Source of the DNA: Halicephalobus mephisto
Taxonomy: Eukaryota > Nematoda > Chromadorea > Rhabditida > Panagrolaimidae
NCBI GenBank assembly: GCA_009193035.1
Contig: SWDT01000030.1
Coordinates: 1 to 64,000, forward strand
Length of the DNA stretch: 64,000 bases
Direction: 5' to 3'
The notes under the pieces were generated by a model. That model was not told where the DNA came from. It ran no database searches and saw only the letters and a program-made list of their open reading frames with translations. Below are positions 11,641-23,582 of this stretch, piece after piece; position 1 is the stretch's first letter, and each line of letters starts with the position of its first letter. A program made the position numbers and the translations under genes.

Positions 11641-12307
11641 TTTTCGAAAATTTCAAAAATCTTCCAAAATTTTCTACGAAATTTTAATCTTGTGAAACTA
11701 AAAGTGCCAAGTTTGAGAGCGTGAAATTGGCAGTGCCGAAAAAACCAAGTTTGACTTTGAAGTTTCTTTTGAGAGATTTTTTCGGGAAAAGTGGTCCTGG
11801 ACACGGAATTTTTGTTTTTCACATTTTTGAAAAAGGATAAATAATGGGTTCGTTCTAGAATACTAAATCCGTTTGTCATAAAACTTACTAAAAAATTATT
11901 TGCGTCAATTTTAAAAATCTATAATGTCGAAAAATATAAAATTTAGAAAATTTAAAAATTTAAAAAATTAATGAAAATTCAAAAATTTTGGAAATTTCGA
12001 ATTTTTAAAATTTTCTAATTTTTTAATTTTCATAAATTTTCTAATTTTTTAAATTTCCTAATTTTCTAATTTTTTTAAATTTTCTAATTTTTAAATTTTC
12101 ATAAATTTTCGAAATTTTTAAATTTCCTAATTTTCTAATTTCCTAATCTTTTAAATTTTTTAAATTTTCGAAATTTTCAAAATTTTAAAATTTTTTAAAT
12201 TTTCGAAATTTTTAAAAATTAATTTTGTATTTATAATTAAATTCAAATTAAACTTTGATTTGGAAAATAATTAAAAATAAAAAACAATTAAAAAACAAAA
12301 TCCAAAC

Positions 12308-12377
12308 AAATAGGAGATCGTCAAATTTCCCGTCATCGGTACTTGGAATTTTATATTTTTTGTTCCAAAAAAGCAGT
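12308..12377 (-). CDS. Candidate internal exon
   Basis: After acceptor TTTTTTGCAG the frame reads LLFWNKKYKIPSTDDGKFDD then LLF, to a possible GTTTGG donor. It keeps reading WILFFN if unspliced. No family is recognised. The phase does not fit a direct join to the exon at 13493-13615. Confidence 0.3.
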
Positions 12378-12599
12378 CTGCAAAAAATAATAAATTTAAA
12401 ATTCATGTTTTATAAACTTCAAAATTACACATGGATCATTTTTGGAAAAAAAAATTTTTTTAAAAATTAAAAGAAAATTTTTAAAAAAAAATTAAAAAAT
12501 ATTTTTCAAAAATTTTTAAAAAAATAAAAAAAAATTTTTCAAAAATGGGGATTCTGAATACGTATCTCATGAGCTACAAGACATGTAAGTTATTTCGAA

Positions 12600-13150
12600 A
12601 TTAAATTCAGTTTTCAAACTTCAGAAAAGTGATGTAAAAAAATTTTAAAAAATATAAATAATTTTAAAATTTATTTCGATTTTTATTTTAAAAACATGTT
12701 TGAAAAATAGATAACGTCTGACTACATATTTTAAGAGCATTAAAATGATACATAAGTTATCTTAAAATTTATTTCGGTTTTTATTTCAAAAATTTGTTCG
12801 AAAAATAAATTAAAATTTTTTATTACATGTTTTAAGAACATTAAAATGATACATAAGTTATCTTAAAATTTATTTCGGTTTTTATTTCAAAAATTTGTTC
12901 GAAAAATAAATTAAAATTTTTTATTACATATTTTAGAAAATTTAAAAAAATATAAATCATTTTAAAATTTATTTCGGTTTTTATTTCAAAAATATGTTCG
13001 AAAAATAGATAAAAAATTTTTGATTACATGTTTTAAGAGCATTAAAATGATACATAAGTTATCTTGAAATTTATTTCGATTTTTATTTTAAAAACATGTT
13101 CGAAAAAATAGATAAAAATTTTTGACTACATGTTTGAAAATTTCTAAAAA
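12600..13150. repeat. ~100-bp tandem array
   Basis: Repeated ATGATACATAAGTTATCTT, AAATTTATTTCGGTTTTTAT and TTTGTTCGAAAAATA blocks, about five units. Landmarks are near 12742, 12842 and 13042. A + strand ATG with a perfect GTAAGT donor at 12545-12590 lies just before it, but nothing joins to it. From 13150 to 13480 the sequence is A/T simple repeat. Confidence 0.8.
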
Positions 13151-13492
13151 ATATAATTTTAAAAATATGTTACTCAAATTTTACTTTCAAATTGGACACA
13201 AATTAATTGACTCAATATTATTTTTAAAAAAATAAAAAATTAAATTGTTTAAAAAAATTTAAAAATAAAAAAATTAAATTGTTTTAAAAAATAAAAAAAT
13301 AAAAAAATTAAATTGTTTTAAAAATAAAAAAATTTAAAAATAAAAAAATTAAATTATTTAAAAAAATAAAGAAATTAAATTGTTTTAAAAATAAAAATAT
13401 TTAAATTATTTTAAAAAATTTAAAAATAAAAAAATAAAATTGTTTTAAAAATAAAAAATTACATTATTTAAAAAAATAAGAAAATCCACAAC

Positions 13493-13615
13493 GATGTATT
13501 TGAAAAATTGCGGACCAAAGAATAATAAATGATTCAAATGGGACAGCACTGTGATATCTATACAACCCCCCGGCCGATTATGACAGAGATCACATTTGGG
13601 CTGTTCTATGGAAAC
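13493..13615 (-). CDS. Candidate internal exon, Cys-containing
   Basis: Acceptor TTTTTTATAG and donor GTTGTG bound 41 open codons that include EQPKCDLCHNRPGGCIDITV and LSHLNHLLFFGPQFFKYI. The other two frames on this strand are closed. It looks coding but I cannot name the protein. From 13680 to 14140 the sequence is A/T simple repeat. Confidence 0.4.
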
Positions 13616-14166
13616 CTATAAAAAAAGGGAAATTGTGTCATTCATCTGGCGTAATTGATTAACTTGAATTTGATCGACAAACTTTTTTAAGTTAATTTTT
13701 AAAAAAGAAAATTTAAAATTTAAAAAAAAAAATTACTTTTTTAATTTTTAAAAAAGAAAATTTTAAATTTAAAAAAAATTATTTTTTTAATTTTTAAAAA
13801 AGAAAATTTAAAATTTAAAAAAAAAATTACTTTTTTAATTTTTAAAAAAGAAAATTTTAAATTTAAAAAAAATTGTTTTTTTAATTTTTCGATTTTTACT
13901 AAAATTAAAAATTAATTTTTTTTTAAATTTTTTAAAATTAATTTTTAATTTTTTTTTAAAAATTACTTTTTTTATTTTTAAAAAACAAAATTTAAAATTT
14001 TTAAAATTTATTTAAAAAAAAACAAAATTTAAAATTTTTAAATTAAAGAAAAAATTTTTTTTAAATTTTTAAATTAAAGAAAAATTTTTTTTTTAATTTT
14101 TGAAAAATAAAATAAAAATTAATTTAAATTTTTATATAAAATTAGGCTGTAAAGTACTTTAATAAC

Positions 14167-14221
14167 TGTTTAGAGAGGTCTCAGTGAGGTCAGAAAGTAA
14201 AAAATAAATTGTCTGGACTGC
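14167..14221 (-). CDS. Candidate small exon
   Basis: Strong polypyrimidine acceptor (CCTATCCCCCTCAG), then the open frame AVQTIYFLLSDLTETSLN to a GTTATT donor. Short and unassigned; it is listed because of its position next to the other - strand candidates. Confidence 0.25.
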
Positions 14222-14359
14222 CTGAGGGGGATAGGATCAAACAGATGAGCAGTTGGTTAGCTACGTCATTTGGCTGATCGATTTTAAGATCATAAGTCAC
14301 AAGGAAGAAAAGTTGGATTTCATTAATCTCGTTTACAATCATTAAAAATTTTAACTTTT

Positions 14360-14870
14360 AATTTACAGTAAGCTTAAATTACTTCATAGATGAATACAGT
14401 ATCCTTAATCCACTCATCACGAGGTCAGGATTTCATAAATCTTATAGATGATCATAAAAAATTCAAACTTTTAATTTACAGTAAGCTTAAATGACGTCAT
14501 AGATGAATACAGTATTCTTAATTTTTTATCAAGTAGTTAGAATTTTATTAATTTTTTTTATAATCACCAAAAATAAGAAATTTCGATCTATAAAAGGCCT
14601 AAATGACGTCATAGATAAATACAGTGTTCTTAATTTTCCACGAAGTAGTTAAAATTTTATTAATTTTTTTATAATCATCAAAAATAAGAAATTTCGATCT
14701 ACAGTAGGCCTAAATGACGTCATAGATGAATACAGTATTCTTAATTTCTCATCAAGTAGTTAAAATTTTATTAATTTTTTTATAATCACCAAAAATTTTC
14801 GATCTACAGTAAGCTTAAATATTTTAAAAATATATACAGTATTTTTTATTTTTTTTATCAAGAGATTTGA
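14360..14870. repeat. ~112-bp tandem array carrying TGACGTCA sites
   Basis: About five units of the form TTTACAGTAAGCTTAAATGA, then GATGAATACAGTATTCTTAA. The perfect palindrome TGACGTCA, the CREB/ATF consensus, occurs at 14492-14499, 14604-14611 and 14715-14722, spaced 112 and 111 bp. The flanking units have lost it. From 14870 to 15440 the sequence is mostly A/T low-complexity. Confidence 0.85.
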
Positions 14871-15555
14871 ATTTTAATTTCCTTTGTGATTGCCGCAGGA
14901 TAAATTTTCAAAGATCACAAACAATTTCATAGATCCATGGGATATTTTTAATTCTCTTGTCGCGTGATCGGAACTTCATTAATCTCCGTCATAATCCTCC
15001 CAAATTTAAAAAATGAATTTCCAAAAACCATAGATACGAAAAATTTACAGTATCGTTAGTTTTCTATCATGTGATTAAATTTTTTTATTTAAAAAAAAAT
15101 AAAAAATAAAAAATACTTTAAAAAAAATTAAAAATTAAAAATACTTTAAAAAAAATTAAAAATAAAAAATACTTTAAAAATTTCTTAACTATATATTTTT
15201 TTTCTCACATAATCAGAATCCCACAAATTTCATAATAATTACTAAAATTTATAAAATTGTTTAAAAAATAAAAAATTTATTTAAAAAATAAGAAATTTAA
15301 AAAAATAGAAAATTTATAAAAAAAATAGGAAATTTAAAAAAATAGATAATTTATAAAATTTTTAAATTTATAAAAAAATAGAAAAATTTTAAAAAAATTT
15401 ATAAATTTATAAAAATAAAAAACTTACAAAAAGTAGAAAATTTCAAAGTTCCAAACATGTAGTTAAATTGAATGAATTCCGTTTTCTAACCACAACTGAG
15501 TCAGAATCACGTTTTTCCGTCTTTTATACAATTGCTTCTGTTTTGATTTCTGAGC

Positions 15556-15584
15556 GATCTCTGGAATACGCATTGCCAGAGATC
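15556..15584. other. Perfect 9-bp inverted repeat (hairpin)
   Basis: GATCTCTGG and CCAGAGATC are separated by 11 bases, within a unique island at 15480-15640. It overlaps no firm gene. Confidence 0.6.
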
Positions 15585-15586
15585 AC

Positions 15587-15634
15587 ATCAGCCAGTTTTG
15601 CGTCAAAAAACTTTCAACATATTTGGTGATAGAA
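15587..15634 (-). CDS. Candidate small exon
   Basis: Acceptor TTTTACGTAG and donor GTGATC bound SITKYVESFLTQNWL. It is short, of unknown family, and could be chance. Confidence 0.25.
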
Positions 15635-15720
15635 CTACGTAAAACAAATAAAAATGATCCTTGATCTGATAGTTGCGAAATTTTTGAAATTTTTTTCTGT
15701 TGTACTTTCGAACTTTTATA

Positions 15721-16006
15721 CAGTAGAACTTGGATATGAGATACCTCCGGGACCGGGTAAATCGTATGTTACAAGAAAGGATATATCATATCCGGGGTAA
15801 ATTTGAAGGCAGATTAACCAAAATCACTCAGACCGTATGCTATAAGATGAGATACCTCCGGGACCGGGCAAAGCTTACCTTATAAGGAAGGATATATCAT
15901 ATCCGGGGTAAATTTGAAGACAGATTAACCAAAATCACTCACTCAGACCCTATGCTATATCCCGAGATATGTTATAACAAGAGTATCTTATATCCAAGTT
16001 CTACTG
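15721..16006. mobile_element. MITE with CAGTAGAACTTGGATAT ends, copy 1
   Basis: Terminal inverted repeats CAGTAGAACTTGGATAT and ATATCCAAGTTCTACTG, flanked by TA on both sides, as expected for Tc1/mariner-pogo type insertion at TA. The 286-bp interior has two repeated blocks (GATACCTCCGGGACCGGG, GGATATATCATATCCGGGG). It holds no transposase, so it is non-autonomous. Confidence 0.85.
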
Positions 16007-16059
16007 TATTGTAATTTCAAAATAAACTTGTTCCATTTCCATTTTTTATGATAGTATTA

Positions 16060-16161
16060 CAGTAGAACTTGGATATAAGATATCTCCTTAAGGCAGGCCA
16101 AAGCATATGCTATAATAAGAGATATGTTATAGTGGGGATATTTTATATCCAAGTTCTACCG
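16060..16161. mobile_element. MITE with CAGTAGAACTTGGATAT ends, copy 2 (short)
   Basis: Same ends as the neighbouring copy (right end CTACCG instead of CTACTG) with a shortened ~100 bp interior. TA-flanked. Confidence 0.8.
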
Positions 16162-16179
16162 TACAGTCGAACTTTTATA

Positions 16180-16355
16180 CAGTAGAACTTGGATATAAAA
16201 TATCCCTTGAGACCGGGCAAAGCTTATCTTATAAGGAAGGATATATCATAGCAGGGGTCAATTTGAAGACAGATTAACCAAACTAACTCACTCAGACCCT
16301 ATGCTATATCCCGAGATATGTTGTAGCAGGGATATTTTATTTCCAAGTTCTACTG
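16180..16355. mobile_element. MITE with CAGTAGAACTTGGATAT ends, copy 3
   Basis: Third copy, 176 bp. The right half closely matches copy 1 (CTCACTCAGACCCTATGC, CCCGAGATATGTTG). It ends TTCCAAGTTCTACTG, TA-flanked. Confidence 0.85.
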
Positions 16356-16779
16356 TACTTATAAAAATCGAAATTTTTTTGCAAAATTGTCTCGAGAAGA
16401 AATTTGTCAAATCTACAGTAAACTAAAAATTTTCGATTTTTTTGACGTAGGAATTTTCGGAAAAGTCACATGAGGTATCTGAACCCTATATTTGTCCATG
16501 GAAGTAAACAACTATAAAAATATTCAAAAATCAACAACTTCCAAAAATTTTTTGTAAAAATTTTGAAATTTTTTATTTGCATTTTTGGAAATACTTCCGA
16601 TATTTATTTTCTGTTTTATTTCGTCACAGGAAAGTAGGTAAAACAACTTTATTGTCATGACAAATGTTTCAATTTTTGTAAAAAATCAAATCTTTTGAAA
16701 TCAATGTATGTCGACGCAAACATTAAAGTACAATTTACAATACTTAGGTCGATGGAAGCTTTTGTATCTAAATATATTT

Positions 16780-17960
16780 TAAAAGTTAGAAACCTGCAAC
16801 TTGCGGGCAACATTCTGGAAAATTTACTGGAATGTTGTGTACCTAAATTCACCTAAAAATCCGCAGCATGCAGGCAGCAGTCCAGCAGATCGGCTGACGT
16901 TTTTTGTACCTAAAGTTAAAAATCTGCAACTTCCAGACAGTATTATACCAGATGATTGACGTGTTGTGTACCTAAAGTTACAAATCTACAACTTCTAGAC
17001 AGTATTATACCAGATGATTGACGTGTTTTGTACCTAAAGTTACAAATCTGCAACTTCTAGACAGTATTATACCAGATCGGTTGACGTTTTTTGTACCTAA
17101 ATTCAATAAAGTTGATGAAAATTAAAGCCTGTAACTTGTGGGTAGTATTCTGGGAAATTTGACGTGTTGTGTACCTAAATTCAATAAAAGTTTACAACTT
17201 CCAGACAGACCGACTAATGGATTTTCCCTAAATTCACTTAAAATTACAACTTACGCACGACTTCCTGCCAGGTCGACTGATTGGTTCAAAGTTCGTCTTC
17301 AACTTGAGTTCTGTCACTTGGCCTAAAATCTACAGCCAACTGTATCCACAAAAACCAATAGAAAAACGAGTTTTGACATACAAAATCACTTTTTTAGTTT
17401 GACTTAAATAAAGTCGATATATGGAAGTAACTTTGAAAATTTGAAAACGATCTTTGAAATTTCAATTTCAAAAATGCTTACATCGGAAATTTCTTGTTTA
17501 AAATAACCGTTCCCCGTATTTTTGAAATTACTCTAGCACAACGAGGAGGCTTTCGACATCTAAAGTAACTTCGTTAAATTAATCCAAATCAAATTGATAT
17601 ATGAAACCAACCTTTGAAATTCCAGCGTCAGAAATCACTACGGTAGAACGTCCTTGACTACGACCACCTGTTTTCACCACAGTAAGAAACCTAAAATTAT
17701 TTCATTAATCCGGCTCAAAATTAATATAAAAACCAACCTTCAAAGTTCCCAAATAATCATTCATTTTCCACTTCATAAAACTGGCAATAACGATGTTACT
17801 TATGTTCAGCACCTAAGTTAAACTATTATCTACAATGTGGAAATTTAAAAAATGAAAAATAAAGTACAAAAAATTATAATTTAAAAAAAAACTTATTTAA
17901 AAATAAACCTCAAAGTTGCACTACAACCGCCGACCTGCTCTGACGTTGCGCGCAAGCTGC
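16780..17960. repeat. Composite repeat region with CCTAAAGTTACAAATCTGCA units
   Basis: Six or so units of ~62 bp (CTGCAACTTCTAGACAGT, ACCAGATGATTGACGTG, TTTTGTACCTAAA), then diverged blocks such as AATCAAATTGATATATGAAA, ending near TTGCGCGCAAGCTGCAAG. The same vocabulary returns inside the GPCR intron at 56830-58060, so this is a dispersed element family. Small open frames here are periodic artefacts. Confidence 0.75.
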
Positions 17961-17999
17961 AAGTTAAATTTCCACTCTACCACAGAGCTGATTATTTTT

Positions 18000-18380
18000 G
18001 AACCGTTTTGTCGATTTCATAATTTTCACTTCCGGTTCCTGGCCGTGGTTTCCATAATTTTTCTAATCGCAAGAAGAAATAATTTTCTCTAATTCTCTGT
18101 CATGTTGCACTGTTTTAACGAACCAGACAGCTGTCTCAAGTTCAAAAAACGAAGAAAAGAGACGGACTTTGAAATCATACTTCACAGGGTCTTTTCTGTA
18201 GTATGTTTTCACATCGCTTTTTTTAAATCTGTGACCGACAGATTCCGCGATGATCGAGCTGTGGCGCGGCTCCTGGAGCGTGAAGCTCGCCGAATTGCCT
18301 ATCTGGGTGGTTCGGCGTTGATGATCGCTGGTTAGGCTACGGTCTGACTTAAGGGGGTTGCGCTTGCTGAGCGGAACAAA
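18000..18380. other. GC-rich island, possible first exon or promoter
   Basis: The most GC-rich block of the central region (TGTGGCGCGGCTCCTGGAGC and neighbours). A + strand ATG at 18102 opens 77 codons ending RLLEREARRIAYLGGSALMI. The - strand is also open over part (RQFGELHAPGAAPQLDHRG). No homologue is recognised, so strand and coding status stay open. Confidence 0.3.
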
Positions 18381-18589
18381 TTTTGGATTGCCTTCTGCAA
18401 GGCCTGATTTTGAGAAAAATAACTTTCAAAGGAGTTTGGTCAATTGTCTTTGCAACGATAAATATTTTTGGACTTTGATGAATTGGTGTCAGAATGCGAA
18501 GGTGTTTTCGCACATTTGATTCCTTGATATCAGCAAGAAGGATTTTTTGTCACATGATTTCGACAAACAAAATTTTCAGATTAACTGAT

Positions 18590-18970
18590 TTTGACGCAAA
18601 GAAGAATTTTCAGAAATTTTTATAATCTCAACACGAAAAATTAATTTTCAGAAATTTCTATAATCTCAACACGAAAAATTAATTTTCAGAAATTCTTGGT
18701 CATTTGATCCTAAAATGAAATTTTTTTTTTCACACTTTTCATCATTTGATCTTAGCACAAAAAATTTTCCTGATTGGTTCTAAAACGGATTTTTTTTTGG
18801 AATTTTTTCTTCGAATTTTTTAATCATGTGACTTCTGAAAAATTTTTCAATCACATAACTTTGGAAAATTTTTTCGAAATTTTCAAATTTTAAAACGATA
18901 ATTTTTTTTCCGAATTTTTTAATCATGTGACTTCGGGGAAATTTTTGAAATTTTCTGATTATTCGATTTG
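18590..18970. repeat. Degenerate repeats with TCTCAACACGAAAAATT
   Basis: Units of ~50 bp, with ATAATCTCAACACGAAAAAT twice at 18628-18690, followed by diverged ATTTTTTAATCATGTGACTT copies. From 18970 to 19600 the sequence is AT-rich with no gene seen. Confidence 0.65.
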
Positions 18971-19629
18971 AAGAAGAAAAAAGAATTTCACTTTTGAAAG
19001 ATTAACTTTGTCAATTAAACGTACCTGGAGAATCTTTAGAAAAACGAAAAATGATTAATCATCGAAGAAAATTTATCGAAGGAAATACAACTTTGAAAAT
19101 TGACTGTTGATCGATCAAAAAACTAATTGCAAAATTACGTAAAAATTATAAATAAAATTCAAAAAATTAAAAAATTAAAAAAAAATTATAAATAAAATTC
19201 AAAAAATTAAAAAATTTAAAAATTTAAAAAAAATTATAAATAAAATTTTAAATTCAAAAAAATTTAAAAATTTAAAAAAAATTATAAATAAAATTTAAAA
19301 TTAAAAATTTTTTTTTAAATTTAAAATTTTGGAAAAACTTAAATTTTCGAATTTTCTCGTTGAGACTCGGAATTGTGAAATTTTGAGTTTAGTTTGTTAT
19401 TCAAAATTATTTTTTAAAATTTAAAAATTTAAAAATTTAAAATTAAGAATTTCGAAATTATCCAGTCAGGACCCAAAATTAAGAAATTTTTTTGTTTTGA
19501 GAAAAATCAAAAATGATCTCAACAAGAGTTCTGAAATTTCCCAATCAGGACCGGAAATTGAATGTAATTTTCGAAAATTTTAGAAATATTTAGTGTTTTA
19601 AAAATACAATATGGTTAGTTTCATCAAAT

Positions 19630-19920
19630 TCGAAGGCCAGAGTTCGAAGTTAAAATTGAAGATCAGTCTGAAGTCAAAGTTGAAATCAAAGTAGAAGTCA
19701 AAATTAAAGTCAAAATTGAAATCAAAATTAAAGATCAGTTTAAAGTCAAAGTAGAAGTCAAAATTAAAGATCAGTTTAAACTCAAAGTTGAAGTTAATAT
19801 TGAAGATCAGTCTGAAGTCAAAGTTGGAATTAAAGTTAAAAATCAGTTTGAAATCAAAGGCAAAGTTGGAATTAAATCTGAAGATCAGTTTTTCGTATTA
19901 TCAAAGTTGAAAGTCAGAGT
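19630..19920. repeat. Short-period repeat of GAAGTCAAAGTT type
   Basis: Runs of AAAGTTGAAGTCAAAATTAA words with larger ~60-bp periodicity marked by AAGATCAGTTTGAAGTC. No gene. Confidence 0.75.
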
Positions 19921-20049
19921 TCGAGGTCGACTTGTGAGATTTTTGTGTTACAACTTTTATAGATTTTTCTCAAAAAACTTGTTTTCTGAGCTTTGTAAAT
20001 TGAGTTAGAACTTGGTATTTGGATATTCTAAATCCAAACATGATTTATA

Positions 20050-20430
20050 AATATTTCTTAACACGAAAAACTCGAACTTTAACCGTTAACTTTGATGAAA
20101 TAAAACATGGATTTTTCGTGTTAAGACATCAGTTATAAACAACCTTTGACCTCAAATTCTGATCTTCAACTTTGATCACGAACTTTAACCATCAACTTTG
20201 ATGAAACAAAACATGGATTTTTCGTGTTAAGACACTAGTTATCAACAACCTTTGACCTCAAATTCTGATCTTCAACTTTGATCACGAACTTTACCATTAA
20301 CTTTGGTGAAATGAAACATGAATTTTTCGTGTTAAGACACCAGTTATAAACAATCTTTGATCTTAAATTCTGATCTTCAACTTTGATGACGAACTTTAAC
20401 CATCAACTTTGAACTTTAATAAAACAAAGA
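20050..20430. repeat. ~105-bp tandem array
   Basis: Three units with AACCTTTGACCTCAAATTCT at about 20141, 20247 and 20352. Each contains ATTTTTCGTGTTAAGACA, the reverse-strand form of the dispersed core motif. Confidence 0.85.
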
Positions 20431-20509
20431 AATAAATTTAAAAAATATTATAATTTTTCCAAATACGATAAATAAGGAAGTGTATCGAAAATATTTTCTT
20501 CGTCGATAA

Positions 20510-20750
20510 AATTTTAAAATTATTAAGGATTTCAAAAATCTTGAAAAATCTCATCTTGGTAGTTTCGTCGTTGAAATTTTAAAATTATTACGAATTTTGA
20601 AAATCTTGAAAAATTCCGTCTTGGTAGTTTCGTCGTTGAAATTTTAAAATTATTAAGGATTTTAAAAATCTTGAAAAATCTCATCCTAGTAGATTCGTCG
20701 TCGGATTTTAAAATTATTAGGAATTTTGAAAAGCTTGAAAAAAATCCCGT
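20510..20750. repeat. ~61-bp tandem array
   Basis: Four units of AAATCTTGAAAAATCTCATC, TTGGTAGTTTCGTCGTTGAA and TTTTAAAATTATTAAGG. A unique GC-richer island follows (20751-20935). It is open on both strands (FAFCPCGLEDTPGCQTLLSN on +; MDKMQILKIESTFLTVELEE on -) and is of no recognised family. Confidence 0.8.
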
Positions 20751-20941
20751 CTTGGCAGTTGTCTCCTTGAAGAGACTTCCTCAAGCTCAACAGTCAAAAA
20801 AGTTGATTCAATTTTTAGTATTTGCATTTTGTCCATGTGGCCTCGAGGACACCCCCGGCTGTCAAACCCTGTTATCCAACTTTCATAGACCAAAAGTTTC
20901 TTTTTTTCGAATTTTAATTACTCTTTATTTCTAGAATCTTA

Positions 20942-21470
20942 CTACACTCAAAAAGGGTACATAAAAACGGTCCTAATTTGTTAGATAAATTATATTTAAT
21001 GTATTAATATCATATTTGATGTACTGGTACATTGAATGTAATATATTTGATAAATCAGAACTGCTTTAATGCATCTATATATCGTATATCGTATATCGTA
21101 TATTGTATACCATATATCCATTTTTTGTATATATATTTATATTTTCAAAAAAAAGACTATATTAAGACGACTCTAATATACTGGATACATTATACAATGT
21201 ATTAATATCATATTTGATGTACTGGTACATTGAATGTAATGTATTTGATAAATTAGAACCGCTTTAATGCATCTATATATCATATACCATATATTCACTT
21301 TATGTATATATTTTCATATTTTCAAAAAAAAACTACATTAAGATGGTTCCAATGCATCGAATATATCATATTTAATATACTGGTACATTGAATGGAATGT
21401 ATTTGATAAATTAGAACCGCTTTAATGTATTTACATATCATATATCATGTACCTTTTTTCCGTAAAAATC
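20942..21470. mobile_element. ~520-bp repeat element with ACTCAAAAAGGGTACAT end, copy 1
   Basis: Begins ACTCAAAAAGGGTACAT and ends ATGTACCTTTTTTCCG, imperfect inverted ends. The interior repeats GTACTGGTACATTGAATG and TTGATAAATYAGAACYGC several times. Related copies lie at 23583 and 45331. No coding capacity. Confidence 0.65.
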
Positions 21471-21699
21471 CGTGATTTTTGGATTTTCTGAAAAATTTAT
21501 GATTGATGTCACGAAATTGAAAAAAATTAAATTATTTTTTTCAAAGAATTCAGGTAAATTGAATTTTCGACGAAAATAACTGCAAGTTTGAAATTTTTTA
21601 TTAAAATTTAATTGATGTTTAACAAAGTCTACTTCCGTTCTTACGGTCATAGGATAAAATTACAGAACTTTATATAAAATTCTAGAGATTTTCAGAATT

Positions 21700-22640
21700 T
21701 ACTAGATACTTTTAAAATTCCGAAAAAATAAAACAAGAATTTTATTAATTTTTAGTTTTAAATCGAAAAAGTTTAAAAAAATACGTTTTTGGATAATTTT
21801 CTGAAAATGTTTATTTTTTAAATAATATAATTTTTAAATTAAAAAAAAACAAAAATTTTATTAATTTTTAGTTTTAAATCAAAAAATTAAAAAAATTCGT
21901 TTTTGGATAATTTTTTTTAAATATTTATTTTTTAAATAATATAATTTTTAAATTAAAAAAATCAAAATTTTATTAATTTTTAGTTTTAAATCGAAAAATA
22001 AAAAAATTCATTTTTGGATAATTTTCTGAAAATGTTTATTTTTTAAATAATATAATTTTTAAATTAAAAAAACAAAAATTTTATTAATTTTTAGTTTTAA
22101 ATCGAAAAAGTTTAAAAAAATACGTTTTTGGATAATTTTTTAAAAATTTAATAAATTATATTTTTTTATTTTTTCAAATACCGTAATTTAGATTTACTTT
22201 GAAGTGCTTAAATATAAAATTTCATTGTTTTTATTCTCGATTAGAGTATTTCAAAAAATTTTCGTCGAAAAATTTGTTCAAAATTTCGTCGAAGATATTT
22301 TTAATTTTTTAAATAACGTCATTTGGATCTATTTTAAACAATATAAAAATAAAATTCCAGTTTTCGGTCTTAACTAGAAAATTTCAAAAATTCTTCCTGA
22401 GACCATTTTTGATTTAAAATTATTTTTTTAATACTGTATTTTTAAAAAATTAATTTTTAACATTTTTAGTCTTAACTGGAAATATTCGAAAATTCTTCCT
22501 GAGACCATTTTTGATTTAAAATTATTTTTTTAAAACTGTATTTTTGGATTTTTTTATAAAAAAATTGAATTTTCATAACTTTTGATCTTAACTGAAAAAA
22601 TCTAAAAATTCCCGTTAAAACAAATTCGTAGAATTTCATT
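21700..22640. repeat. ~113-bp tandem array
   Basis: Four good units (TTTTTGGATAATTTTCTGAA, TTTTATTAATTTTTAGTTTT) at ~21786, 21900, 22013 and 22125. They then degenerate into units with GGTCTTAACTGGAAAATT and CTTCCTGAGACCATTTTTG. From 22800 to 23100 there is A/T simple sequence. Confidence 0.8.
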
Positions 22641-23099
22641 CCACATGTCTATTTTGTATAATAATATGATTTTGAGTTTTTTGAAAACGGAACTTGCAAA
22701 AAGAACAAATATAGCTTATCTAGCAGTTTTTCCTTTTCAGATTTATTATTAAATTTTACCTATTAATATTTCAGTTATACTGTAACAAAGGTCAAAAGTG
22801 ATAATTTTAGAAAAAAAGATTTTTTAATTTTTAAAATTTTAAAAAAAATAAAAAAATTTAAATTTTAAAAAAAATAAAAAAAATTTTAAATTTTAAAAAT
22901 AAAAATAAAATTTAAATTTAAAAATTTAAAAGATAATAAAAAAATAAGAATAAAAATAAAATTTAAAAGAAATTAGAAAAATAAAAATTTTAAAATAAAA
23001 AAATTTAAATTTTTAAATTTTTAAATTAAAAAAAAATTAAATTTTAAAAATAAAAAAAATTTTAAATTTTAAATTAAAAAAAAATTATTTTTAAAAATA

Positions 23100-23270
23100 A
23101 AATTAAAAATTTAAGTTTAAATAAAATTAAAAATTACTAGTTTAAATAAAATTAAAAATTTAAGTTTAAATAAAATTAAAAATTACTAGTTTAAATAAAA
23201 TTAAAAATTTGAGTTTAAATAAAATTAAAAATTACTAGTTTAAATAAAATTAAAAATTACTAGTTTCAAG
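23100..23270. repeat. ~24-bp tandem repeat
   Basis: Six or more copies of TTTAAATAAAATTAAAAATT followed by ACTAG or TAAG. No gene. Confidence 0.85.
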
Positions 23271-23274
23271 TTAC

Positions 23275-23575
23275 CCACACAAATTATTTCCAAAAATATC
23301 TTTGAAAATTTTCTTTTTGAGGATTATCCGTTGTTTTCGAAGATTCCAGGATTTACTAATTGAGGGTTTTCTGAAAGCATTTTTCATTTTGTCAAAAATT
23401 TCCTTTTAAGGCTTGACAGAAGGTTAATTTGAATCCTCGGTTTCTCGATGTTCGAACACGTCAAAGCCTCAAATTGTCTCCGGAAATTCAGTCTCCTTTG
23501 ATTCCACTTTTTCAAAAACGAGAAAAACAAATATTTTTTCCGCGAATTTTTGCAGTTTTTCGATAAAAGTACAGC
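23275..23575. other. Unique island, possible - strand exon
   Basis: The - strand has ~55 open codons without ATG (RQFEALTCSNIEKPRIQINL, LLSSLKRKF). Not recognised, and splice boundaries are not convincing. Confidence 0.2.
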
Positions 23576-23582
23576 ATATCAT

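Noticed and set aside
12545..12590. + strand ATG exon with a perfect GTAAGT donor (MGILNTYLMSYKT)
   Set aside because: No downstream exon on the + strand joins it, and the reverse strand of the same bases looks equally exon-like.
18230..18360. tRNA-like look (GGTTCGGC near GC-rich stems)
   Set aside because: The B-box match is poor and I could not fold acceptor, D and anticodon arms at the right spacing. No convincing tRNA was found anywhere in the window.
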